DNA of 64,000 nucleotides from assembly GCA_029202525.1 (NCBI GenBank), contig CP119325.1, forward strand, positions 2,454,001 to 2,518,000, given 5' to 3'. The stretch is from Candidatus Pseudomonas phytovorans (lineage in GTDB: Bacteria; Pseudomonadota; Gammaproteobacteria; Pseudomonadales; Pseudomonadaceae). The notes under the pieces were generated by a model. It made no database searches, had not been told where the DNA came from, and saw nothing but the letters and a program-made list of their open reading frames with translations. The translations under genes and the position numbers were made by a program. This document shows, one piece after another, positions 17,124 to 24,470 of this stretch. Each line of letters starts with the position of its first letter. Positions within the stretch are counted from its first letter, which is position 1.

Positions 17124-17602
17124 TTCCGTACGCGGTTCGTCAGCAACTCAACGCCGCTCACGCGGTCGGTGATTACCGGCCATTGCTGGCGCTGATCCCC
17201 TATGCAGGGCTGATCGGTATCGAGTGCGAGCGACAGGGTGATGACTTGTTGTTCCGCCTGCCAGCCAGCCCGGACAACATCGGTAACCCGTTGCTGCCGG
17301 CTATCCATGGTGGCGTGATTGCGGGTTTCATGGAGCTGTCTGCCGCGCTGTACCTGCTGATCTACAGTGAAAGCGCGAGTATTCCCAAGGTCATCGATTT
17401 TTCCATCGACTACCTGCGCGCCGGGCATTTTCGCGATACCTACGCCCAGTGCCAGCTGTGGCGCCAGGGCCGCCGGGTGACCAACGTGGCCATCACCGCC
17501 TGGCAGGGCGAGAGGGAAGAGCCAATTGCCACCGCCCGTGCGCATTTCAAGATCGAGCCGGAAAAGCCCTTGAAATCATCCGGGCAGCCCCCATCTGAAT
17601 GA
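17120..17602 (+). CDS. PaaI-family hotdog thioesterase (second of two)
   Basis: A 160-residue paralogue of the gene before it, sharing HGGVIAGFMELSAALYL and VIDFSIDYLRAGHFRDTYA. The Asp of the first copy's MDTT motif is replaced here by MELS, with Glu at that place, so catalytic behaviour may differ or the subunit may be structural. It starts inside the ATGA overlap with its partner. Its last 35 bp contain the predicted heat-shock promoter of htpG. Confidence 0.8.
   Translation: MIPYAVRQQLNAAHAVGDYRPLLALIPYAGLIGIECERQGDDLLFRLPASPDNIGNPLLPAIHGGVIAGFMELSAALYLLIYSESASIPKVIDFSIDYLRAGHFRDTYAQCQLWRQGRRVTNVAITAWQGEREEPIATARAHFKIEPEKPLKSSGQPPSE
17569..17596 (+). promoter_or_regulatory. Sigma32 heat-shock promoter of htpG
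   Basis: CTTGAAA (17569-17575), a 13-bp spacer and CCCCATCT (17589-17596) match the sigma32 consensus almost perfectly. It lies inside the 3' end of the second thioesterase gene, about 75 bp upstream of the htpG start. Confidence 0.85.
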
Positions 17603-17671
17603 CATCCGCCATTAACGCAGGCCAAACCGGCCGCCAGGCGCCACTGCCATCAGATCGGAGTTTCGAAGACC

Positions 17672-19576
17672 ATGACTGTGGAAACACAAAAAGAAACGTT
17701 GGGCTTCCAGACCGAGGTGAAGCAACTGCTGCACCTCATGATTCATTCGCTGTACTCGAACAAGGAAATCTTCCTGCGGGAACTGATTTCCAACGCCTCC
17801 GACGCCGCTGACAAGCTGCGTTTCGAAGCCCTGGCCAAGCCGGAGCTGCTCGAAGGTGACGCCGACCTGAAGATTCGCCTGAGCTTCGACAAGGAAGCCG
17901 GTACCGTGACCCTTGAGGACAACGGCATCGGCATGAGCCGCGAAGACGTCATCGCCCACCTGGGTACCATCGCCAAGTCCGGTACCGCCGACTTCATGAA
18001 AAACCTCACCGGTGACCAGAAGAAGGACTCGCACCTGATCGGTCAGTTCGGCGTAGGTTTCTACTCCGCGTTCATCGTGGCCGACAAAGTCGACGTATAC
18101 AGCCGTCGTGCCGGTCAGCCGGCCGCCGAAGGCGTGCACTGGTCGTCGAAAGGCGAGGGTGAGTTCGAAGTCGCCACGATCGACAAGCCACAGCGCGGCA
18201 CTCGTATCGTCCTGCACCTGAAACAGGAAGAGAAAGAGTTTGCCGATGGCTGGCGCCTGCGCAACGTGGTCAAGAAGTACTCCGACCACATCGCCCTGCC
18301 GATCCAGCTGCCGAAAGAGCAGGCTGGCGCCGAAGGCGAAGAGCAGCCAGCCGAAGAGTGGGAAACCGTCAACCGCGCCAGCGCCCTGTGGACCCGTCCG
18401 CGTACCGAGATCAAGGACGAGGAATACCAGGAGTTCTACAAACACATCGGCCATGACTTCGAAAACCCGCTGGCCTGGAGCCACAACAAGGTCGAAGGCA
18501 AGCTCGAATACAACTCGCTGCTGTACGTGCCGGCCCGCGCACCGTTCGACCTGTATCAGCGCGAAGCGTCCCGCGGCCTGAAGCTGTACGTGCAGCGTGT
18601 GTTCATCATGGAACAGGCCGAATCGTTCCTGCCCCTGTATCTGCGCTTCATCAAAGGCGTGGTCGACTCCAACGACCTGTCGCTGAACGTGTCCCGCGAA
18701 ATCCTGCAGAAAGACCCGATCATCGAGTCGATGAAGACCGCGCTGACCAAACGCGTGCTGGACATGCTGGAGAAGCTGGCGAAGAACGAACCCGAGCAGT
18801 ACAAGGGTTTCTGGAAGAACTTCGGGCAGGTGCTGAAGGAAGGCCCGGCCGAAGATTTCGCCAACAAGGAGAAGATCGCCGGTCTGTTGCGCTTCGCCTC
18901 CACTCACGACGACAGCGGCGAGCAAAGCGTTGCCCTGGCCGACTACCTGGCCCGTGCCAAGGAAGGCCAGGACAAGATCTACTACCTCACCGGCGAGTCG
19001 TACGCACAGGTCAAGAACAGCCCGCACCTGGAAGTCTTCCGCAAGAAAGGCATCGAAGTGCTGCTGCTCACCGACCGTATCGATGAGTGGCTGATGAGCT
19101 ACCTCAACGAGTTCGATGGCAAGGCGTTCGTTGACGTTGCCCGTGGCGACCTGGACCTGGGCAACCTGGATTCGGAAGAAGACAAGAAGGCCCAGGAAGA
19201 AGTCGCCAAGGACAAAGAAGGCCTGGTCGAGCGCCTGAAGGGTGCGCTGGGTGACAGCGTGGCCGAAGTGCGCGTTTCGCACCGCCTGACCGATTCGCCG
19301 GCGATCCTCGCCATTGGCGAACAGGACCTGGGCCTGCAGATGCGCCAGATCCTGGAGGCCAGCGGGCAGAAAGTGCCGGAATCCAAGCCGATTTTCGAGT
19401 TCAACCCCGGCCACCCGCTGATCGAGAAGCTGGACAACGAGCAAAGCGAAGACCGCTTCGCCGAGCTGTCGCACATCCTGTTCGATCAGGCGGCCCTGGC
19501 GGCCGGTGATAGCCTGAAAGACCCGGCGGCTTACGTTCGTCGCTTGAACAAGCTGTTGGTCGAGCTATCTGCTTGA
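17672..19576 (+). CDS. htpG: Chaperone HtpG (bacterial Hsp90)
   Basis: Cytoplasmic ATP-dependent dimeric chaperone. The 634 residues are full length. The GHKL ATPase domain shows NASDAADKLRFEAL, DNGIGMSREDV, GTIAKSGT and GQFGVGFYSAF. The middle domain carries the conserved SLNVSREILQ with its catalytic Arg, and the C-terminal dimerisation domain follows. CGGAG lies 11 nt before the ATG. Heat induction is expected from the sigma32 promoter upstream; a strong terminator follows. Confidence 0.98.
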   Translation: MTVETQKETLGFQTEVKQLLHLMIHSLYSNKEIFLRELISNASDAADKLRFEALAKPELLEGDADLKIRLSFDKEAGTVTLEDNGIGMSREDVIAHLGTIAKSGTADFMKNLTGDQKKDSHLIGQFGVGFYSAFIVADKVDVYSRRAGQPAAEGVHWSSKGEGEFEVATIDKPQRGTRIVLHLKQEEKEFADGWRLRNVVKKYSDHIALPIQLPKEQAGAEGEEQPAEEWETVNRASALWTRPRTEIKDEEYQEFYKHIGHDFENPLAWSHNKVEGKLEYNSLLYVPARAPFDLYQREASRGLKLYVQRVFIMEQAESFLPLYLRFIKGVVDSNDLSLNVSREILQKDPIIESMKTALTKRVLDMLEKLAKNEPEQYKGFWKNFGQVLKEGPAEDFANKEKIAGLLRFASTHDDSGEQSVALADYLARAKEGQDKIYYLTGESYAQVKNSPHLEVFRKKGIEVLLLTDRIDEWLMSYLNEFDGKAFVDVARGDLDLGNLDSEEDKKAQEEVAKDKEGLVERLKGALGDSVAEVRVSHRLTDSPAILAIGEQDLGLQMRQILEASGQKVPESKPIFEFNPGHPLIEKLDNEQSEDRFAELSHILFDQAALAAGDSLKDPAAYVRRLNKLLVELSA

Positions 19577-19590
19577 GTTGATGCACAGGA

Positions 19591-19616
19591 AAGCCCGCTT
19601 CGGCGGGCTTTTTTTT
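19591..19616 (+). terminator. Terminator after htpG
   Basis: AAGCCCGC-TTCG-GCGGGCTT followed by a T run, 14 bp after the htpG stop. Confidence 0.9.
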
Positions 19617-19639
19617 GACGAGTGCCAAAGGAGTGCTTG

Positions 19640-20365
19640 ATGAGCAAAGTAATCGTCGAACCGCTGGTTTATCACCTGTCCGGCAAAACCTACGAAAGCC
19701 GCTTGGTTTATGAGCCCGGCGCGCCGGGGCGCCCAGGCCTGGTGATGGCACCGAACTGGATGGGCATTGGTGAAGGTGCCGAGCGCATTGCCAAGGAAGT
19801 GGCCGAGAAGGGCTATGTGGTGCTGATTGCCGACCTGTACGGGCGGTTGGTGCGCCCGTCCAGCGCTGACGAGGCTGGCGCAGCGATGATGCCGTTGAAG
19901 AACGATCGCGGCGAACTTCGCAAGCGCATGCAGGAAGCGCTGGCGCAACTGCTTGGGCAGTCGAAAGCGGTGCTGGAACCTGGCATGGTTGCCACGTTCG
20001 GTTTCTGCTTCGGTGGCTGCTGTGCGCTGGAGTTGGCGCGCACCGGTGCCGACCTGCGCGCGGCGGTCTCGTTCCACGGCACGCTGGACACGCCGCACCC
20101 TGAGGACGCCAAGCAGATCAAGGGTTCGGTACTGGTGTTGCATGGTGCGTCCGACCCGTTGGTGCCGAAAGAGCAGTTGCCAGCGTTCGAAGATGAAATG
20201 AATGCTGCCAAAGTCGATTGGCAGTTGCTGAGCTATGGTGGGGCGGTGCACTCGTTTACCGACCCGAATGCTAACGTGCCCGGCAAGATGCAGTACGACC
20301 GTCGCACCTCGGAGCGGGCGTTCCGCTCGATGCATAACCTGCTGAGTGAAGTGTTCCAGCGCTAA
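19640..20365 (+). CDS. Dienelactone hydrolase family protein
   Basis: Alpha/beta hydrolase of the dienelactone hydrolase (DLH) family, 241 residues. The probable catalytic triad is C123 in GFCFGGCC, D172 in GASDPLVP and H204 in AVHSFTDP. The Cys nucleophile is diagnostic of DLH rather than serine esterases. The ATG at 19640 follows AAGGAG; an ATG 18 bp earlier lacks a site. There is no aromatic-degradation cluster nearby, so a role in chlorocatechol metabolism is unlikely and a general carboxylesterase role is more plausible. Confidence 0.85.
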   Translation: MSKVIVEPLVYHLSGKTYESRLVYEPGAPGRPGLVMAPNWMGIGEGAERIAKEVAEKGYVVLIADLYGRLVRPSSADEAGAAMMPLKNDRGELRKRMQEALAQLLGQSKAVLEPGMVATFGFCFGGCCALELARTGADLRAAVSFHGTLDTPHPEDAKQIKGSVLVLHGASDPLVPKEQLPAFEDEMNAAKVDWQLLSYGGAVHSFTDPNANVPGKMQYDRRTSERAFRSMHNLLSEVFQR

Positions 20366-20373
20366 GATTGCAC

Positions 20374-20463
20374 GGGGCTGCTTCGCAGCCCATTCGCGGG
20401 TAAACCCGCTCCCACAGGGAATGCACCGCCCTCTGTGGGAGCGGGTTTACCCGCGAATGGGCC
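20374..20463. repeat. REP pair, variant with TTTACCCGC arms
   Basis: Facing copies of a REP variant (CATTCGCGGGTAAACCCGCTCCCACAGG and its complement, split across 20389-20418 and 20432-20461), next to a GGGCTGC-TTC-GCAGCCC hairpin that may terminate the hydrolase gene. It lies between convergent genes. Confidence 0.85.
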
Positions 20464-20479
20464 GAAAGGCTGGCCTCGA

Positions 20480-21343
20480 TCAACGAGGCAGTTCAATTCG
20501 CGAGGTTTCCCCCGGCACCACCGGCCAATCCCCGGTAGCCCACCGGGCTCGGGCCCGCTCGATCAGCTCCGGGTCACTGGCCACGAAATTCCAGTTCATC
20601 CTCCGCGGCCCATCCAGTGGTGCGCCACCCACCAGCACCAGCTGGCATTCACCCTCTGCATACAGCGTCACCTCTTGGCCCTCTGGCAGCACAACCAGGC
20701 TGCACGGCTCTACATCTTCCTCATCCATCAACAGCTCACCATCGAGCAGATACAGCGCCCGCTGCGCATGCTCATTCGGCACCAGCAGGGTAGTCGCCGG
20801 CTGCATCCGAACATGCGCATAAAGGGTAGGGGACAGCACCGGCACCGGTGATGCCAGGCAGAACCCGCTTCCGGCAATCATGCAGATACGCACCCCCAGG
20901 CTGTCACTGACGGGTAGGCTTGCTGCCGGGTGGTGGCTATAGCTTGCCGGCCCTTGCTCATGTTCGCGTGGCGAGGCCAGCCAAACCTGCAACCCGTGCA
21001 GCCGCGAGCCGTGGGCCAAGGCATCGGCGGGTGTACGCTCGACATGGGCCACGCCGCTGCCAGCCGTCATCCAGCTGACCTCGCCGGGGAGTACCCGCTG
21101 CTCTGAGCCTAGGCTGTCTTTGTGCAGGATCGCCCCCTCGAACAGATAGGTCAGGGTCGACAGGCCGATGTGCGGGTGCTGGCGGATGTCCATGCCATGC
21201 CCCGGGGCATAGTCGGTTTCCAGCATATGGTCGAAAAACACGAATGGGCCGACGCTACGGCACTGGGCCGATGGCAGCGGGCGCAGGATCGGCTGCCCTT
21301 CGACCGATTCGGCGCGGGGGCGGATGATCAAGGGGCTGCTCAT
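20480..21343 (-). CDS. Pirin family protein
   Basis: Bicupin of the pirin family, 287 residues, similar in layout to E. coli YhhW, which has quercetinase activity. The four metal ligands are present in the N-terminal cupin: H56 and H58 (RQHPHIGLS), H100 and E102 (GVAHVER). The C-terminal cupin holds PATTLLVPNEHAQRALYLLDGE. The biological substrate is unknown. It is transcribed toward the hydrolase and is divergent from the amidohydrolase gene. Confidence 0.88.
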   Translation of the reverse strand: MSSPLIIRPRAESVEGQPILRPLPSAQCRSVGPFVFFDHMLETDYAPGHGMDIRQHPHIGLSTLTYLFEGAILHKDSLGSEQRVLPGEVSWMTAGSGVAHVERTPADALAHGSRLHGLQVWLASPREHEQGPASYSHHPAASLPVSDSLGVRICMIAGSGFCLASPVPVLSPTLYAHVRMQPATTLLVPNEHAQRALYLLDGELLMDEEDVEPCSLVVLPEGQEVTLYAEGECQLVLVGGAPLDGPRRMNWNFVASDPELIERARARWATGDWPVVPGETSRIELPR

Positions 21344-21460
21344 GGGGATGGCTCCAGGCGAAGTGGCATTGCCTTAAGCATAGCGGTTTGCCCGCTGCGG
21401 CTGAACCGCCTCGGTGGCCGGCCGGTCTACTGTTTCCACACTTGTAGAAGGAAGCAGCCC

Positions 21461-22468
21461 ATGATTGCCCGAGCGCTGGCCTGCGTGTTGTTGTCTGGCT
21501 GGCTTTGCCAGGTGGCACTGGCGCGCGACTACCGCTACAGCGATGCTCACCTGCACTATGTCGACTTCTTCCAGGAAAGCGAAGGCATGCCGGCGTTGCT
21601 CAAGGCCATGGATGCCGCAGGCATTGAACAGTCGATGATTTCCGGCATACCAGTGGCCAAGAAATGGCACGAAGATGAGCCCAAGCGCCCGCGCTATTAC
21701 GCCGGTGACGACGCCGATGCCTATTGGTATAGCGCCACCGACACCTACGTGGCCGCCGCCCTGCAGCAGTTGCCGGTTGAGCAGCGCAAACGCTTTCACC
21801 CTTTCCTGACTGGCTTCAACCCGGTGGACAAGAACGCTGTCAGCCATATCGAGCGCATGCTCGATATGTATCCGGGGCTGTGGCAGGGCATTGGCGAGGT
21901 ATTCACCCGTCACGATGACCTGACAGCGCTGACCAGTGGCGATACCCCGCGCGCCAACAACGAAGCCATGACGCGCATCTACCACTTGGCGGCCGAGCGC
22001 GACCTGCCGGTGCTGCTGCATTCCAACATCACGTCAAAGCGCGAGCGTAACCCGCTGTACCTGGCGGAGATCGAAGAGCCGCTGCGCAATCACCCGCACA
22101 CGCGGTTCATCTGGGCGCACGCTGGCAGCAGCATGGAGATACACCGGCATCAAACGCAGATGGACTTTCTGCTGTCAGTGCTGACGCGGTTGCTGGAGGA
22201 TTACCCGAACCTGTATGTCGATCTGTCGTGGAGTGTGCTGGAACCCTATCTGCTGGATGACAAGGGTGTGCCGCGCAAGGCGTGGGTGGCGTTGGTCGAG
22301 AAATACCCTGAGCGGTTTATGCTGGGATCGGATGTGGTGGGGCGATTTGGCAGCCTGGGGGAGCAGTTGCACGGGTTCAGGCCGTTTTTGGATGCCTTGC
22401 CGGAGCAGGTGGCCAATAAGGTAGCCAAGGATAATTTTCTCTCTATCCTGCCCAAGCTTCACAAATAA
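21461..22468 (+). CDS. Exported amidohydrolase-2 family protein
   Basis: A 335-residue protein with a signal peptide (MIARALACVLLSGWLCQVALA, likely cut after A21), so it is probably periplasmic. The mature part is a TIM-barrel metal-dependent hydrolase of the amidohydrolase-2 type. Metal ligands are H30 and H32 (DAHLHYVD), a His in LPVLLHSN, a His in FIWAHAGSS and a distal Asp in MLGSDVVG. The ATG follows AGAAGGAAG. Periplasmic location is unusual for this family, whose better known members are cytoplasmic decarboxylases and lactonases. The substrate is unknown. Confidence 0.8.
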   Translation: MIARALACVLLSGWLCQVALARDYRYSDAHLHYVDFFQESEGMPALLKAMDAAGIEQSMISGIPVAKKWHEDEPKRPRYYAGDDADAYWYSATDTYVAAALQQLPVEQRKRFHPFLTGFNPVDKNAVSHIERMLDMYPGLWQGIGEVFTRHDDLTALTSGDTPRANNEAMTRIYHLAAERDLPVLLHSNITSKRERNPLYLAEIEEPLRNHPHTRFIWAHAGSSMEIHRHQTQMDFLLSVLTRLLEDYPNLYVDLSWSVLEPYLLDDKGVPRKAWVALVEKYPERFMLGSDVVGRFGSLGEQLHGFRPFLDALPEQVANKVAKDNFLSILPKLHK

Positions 22469-22499
22469 AAACGCCCCGAACCAGTCGGGGCGTTTTCAT
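22469..22499. terminator. Terminator between the amidohydrolase gene and fabB
   Basis: AAAACGCCCCGA-ACCAG-TCGGGGCGTTTT lies directly after the amidohydrolase stop, between two convergent genes, and can act in both directions. Confidence 0.9.
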
Positions 22500-22515
22500 T
22501 TACAGCGGCAGGGTG

Positions 22516-23736
22516 TTACTTGCCTTCCCAGCGCTTGAGCACCAGGGTGGCGTTGGTGCCGCCGAAGCCGAAGCTGTTGCTCATGACCGTGTCGATCTTG
22601 GCGTTTTCTTCGGTTTTGAGCAGGATCGGCAGGTCGGCGACCTCCGGGTCCACTTCGTCGATGTTGGCGGAGCCGGCGATGAAATTGTTTTCCATCATCA
22701 GCAGGCAGTAGATCGCCTCGTGCACGCCAGCGGCGCCCAGCGAGTGGCCCGACAGGCTCTTGGTCGAGCTGATCTTCGGTGCCTTGTCGCCAAACACCGC
22801 GCGAACGCCTTTCATCTCGGCAACGTCACCGACCGGGGTCGAGGTGCCGTGGGTGTTCAGGTAGTCGATCGGAGTGTCGACGGTGGACAGTGCCTGCTGC
22901 ATGCAGCGGATGGCACCTTCGCCGCTCGGGGCAACCATGTCGTAGCCGTCGGAAGTAGCACCGTAGCCGACGATTTCGGCGTAGATCTTGGCGCCGCGGG
23001 CCAGGGCGTGTTCCAGCTCCTCGACCACCACCATGCCGCCACCGCCAGCGATGACGAAGCCGTCACGGTCGTTGTCGTAGGCACGGGAGGCCTGTTCCGG
23101 GGTTTCGTTGCGCTTGGTCGACAGGGCGCCCATGGCATCGAACAGGAACGACTGGCTCCAGTGTTCTTCTTCACCGCCACCGGCGAAGACGATGTCCTGC
23201 TTGCCCCACTGGATCTGCTCCAGAGCGGTACCGATGCAGTGTGCCGAAGTGGCGCAAGCCGACGAGATCGAGTAATTCAGGCCCTTGATCTTGAACGGGG
23301 TCGCCAGGCATGCCGACACGGTGCTGCCCATGGTGCGGGTGACGCGGTACGGGCCGACGCGCTTGACGCCTTTCTCGCGCAGGGTGTCCAGCGCTTCCAT
23401 CTGGTTCAGGGTCGAGGCGCCGCCGGAGCCGGCCACCAGGCCGGTACGCGGGTTGGAAACCTGCTCTTCGGTCAGGCCGGAGTCCTTGATCGCGTCCTGC
23501 ATCGCCAGGTAGGCGTAGGCAGCCGCGTGGCCGACGAAGCGGTAGACCTTGCGGTCGATCAGTTCTTCGAGGTTGAGGTCGATGGACCCGGAAACCTGGC
23601 TACGCAGCCCCATTTCCTTGTATTCCGGGTTGAAGCGGATACCCGGACGGCTGTTGCGCAGGTTTTCGGTGACAGTAGCTTTGTCATTGCCCAGGCACGA
23701 TACGATGCCCAGACCAGTGATAACGACGCGGCGCAT
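22516..23736 (-). CDS. fabB: Beta-ketoacyl-ACP synthase I
   Basis: Elongates acyl-ACP, and specifically the cis-3-decenoyl-ACP made by FabA, committing carbon to unsaturated fatty acids. The 406 residues show the nucleophile C161 in ISSACATSAHC and the two catalytic histidines in THGTSTPVGD and SGHSLGAAG. It starts 11 bp after fabA in the usual fabAB operon of Pseudomonas. Confidence 0.98.
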   Translation of the reverse strand: MRRVVITGLGIVSCLGNDKATVTENLRNSRPGIRFNPEYKEMGLRSQVSGSIDLNLEELIDRKVYRFVGHAAAYAYLAMQDAIKDSGLTEEQVSNPRTGLVAGSGGASTLNQMEALDTLREKGVKRVGPYRVTRTMGSTVSACLATPFKIKGLNYSISSACATSAHCIGTALEQIQWGKQDIVFAGGGEEEHWSQSFLFDAMGALSTKRNETPEQASRAYDNDRDGFVIAGGGGMVVVEELEHALARGAKIYAEIVGYGATSDGYDMVAPSGEGAIRCMQQALSTVDTPIDYLNTHGTSTPVGDVAEMKGVRAVFGDKAPKISSTKSLSGHSLGAAGVHEAIYCLLMMENNFIAGSANIDEVDPEVADLPILLKTEENAKIDTVMSNSFGFGGTNATLVLKRWEGK

Positions 23737-23747
23737 GCGAATAACCC

Positions 23748-24263
23748 TTAGAAATTGTCAGTGGAGGTGAACACGCCGACCCGCAGGCCTTCGGCAGTGT
23801 AGATCTCACGGCCGTCGACGCTGACCGAGCCATCGGCGATGGCCATGTTCAGCTTGCCCTTCAGGACGCGCTTGATCTGAATGTTGTAGGTGACTTTCTT
23901 GGCAGTTGGTAGTACCTGGCCGAAGAATTTCACTTCGCCCGAACCCAGCGCCCGGCCGCGGCCCGGCAGGCCTTGCCAGCCGAGGAAGAAGCCGACCAGC
24001 TGCCACATGGCGTCGAGGCCCAGGCAGCCCGGCATGACCGGATCGCCTTCGAAGTGGCAGGCAAAGAACCACAGGTCCGGGTTGATATCCAGCTCGGCGA
24101 CCAATTCACCTTTGCCGTACTTGCCGCCTTCTTCGCTGATATGGGTGATGCGATCGACCATCAGCATGTTCGGCGCGGGCAGTTGCGCATTACCTGGGCC
24201 GAACAGCTCACCGCGACTGCAGCGCAGCAGGTCTTCCCGAGTAAAGGCGTGTTGTTTGGTCAT
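23748..24263 (-). CDS. fabA: 3-hydroxydecanoyl-ACP dehydratase/isomerase
   Basis: Dehydrates 3-hydroxydecanoyl-ACP and isomerises the trans-2 product to cis-3, the branch point for anaerobic unsaturated fatty acid synthesis. The 171 residues match E. coli in number; catalytic H70 (FFACHFEGDPVMPG) and D84 (GLDAMWQL) are at the same positions. GGAGCTCGC precedes the ATG. It is first in the fabAB operon; palindromes in the 207-bp upstream region may bind a fatty-acid regulator. Confidence 0.98.
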   Translation of the reverse strand: MTKQHAFTREDLLRCSRGELFGPGNAQLPAPNMLMVDRITHISEEGGKYGKGELVAELDINPDLWFFACHFEGDPVMPGCLGLDAMWQLVGFFLGWQGLPGRGRALGSGEVKFFGQVLPTAKKVTYNIQIKRVLKGKLNMAIADGSVSVDGREIYTAEGLRVGVFTSTDNF

Positions 24264-24382
24264 GCGAGCTCCTCAATAACCCCCTGCGGCAGGGGATGAA
24301 TCTTCCCGGCCGGCCCGATACGCATCGCGTTCAAGACGGCAGCCTACAGGTAGACTATTGCGTTGTGGTGAAAGTCACAGCG

Positions 24383-24406
24383 CACCTGGTGAAAGAAGTA
24401 CAGGTG
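24383..24406. promoter_or_regulatory. Inverted repeat upstream of fabA
   Basis: CACCTG and CAGGTG are separated by 12 bp, about 120 bp upstream of the fabA start. It may be an operator, for example for a TetR-type regulator such as DesT, but the known DesT motif is not clearly matched. Confidence 0.25.
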
Positions 24407-24448
24407 TGCACTGAAACGTCTATTTTCAGGTTCGATGAACGTCCTGTC

Positions 24449-24463
24449 CAGTCTTTAAGACTG
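24449..24463. promoter_or_regulatory. 15-bp palindrome between fabA and the hybrid kinase gene
   Basis: CAGTCTT-T-AAGACTG is a perfect 7+1+7 palindrome just beyond the kinase stop codon. There is no T run, so a protein-binding site is more likely than a terminator. Confidence 0.35.
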
Positions 24464-24470
24464 CCGCACT

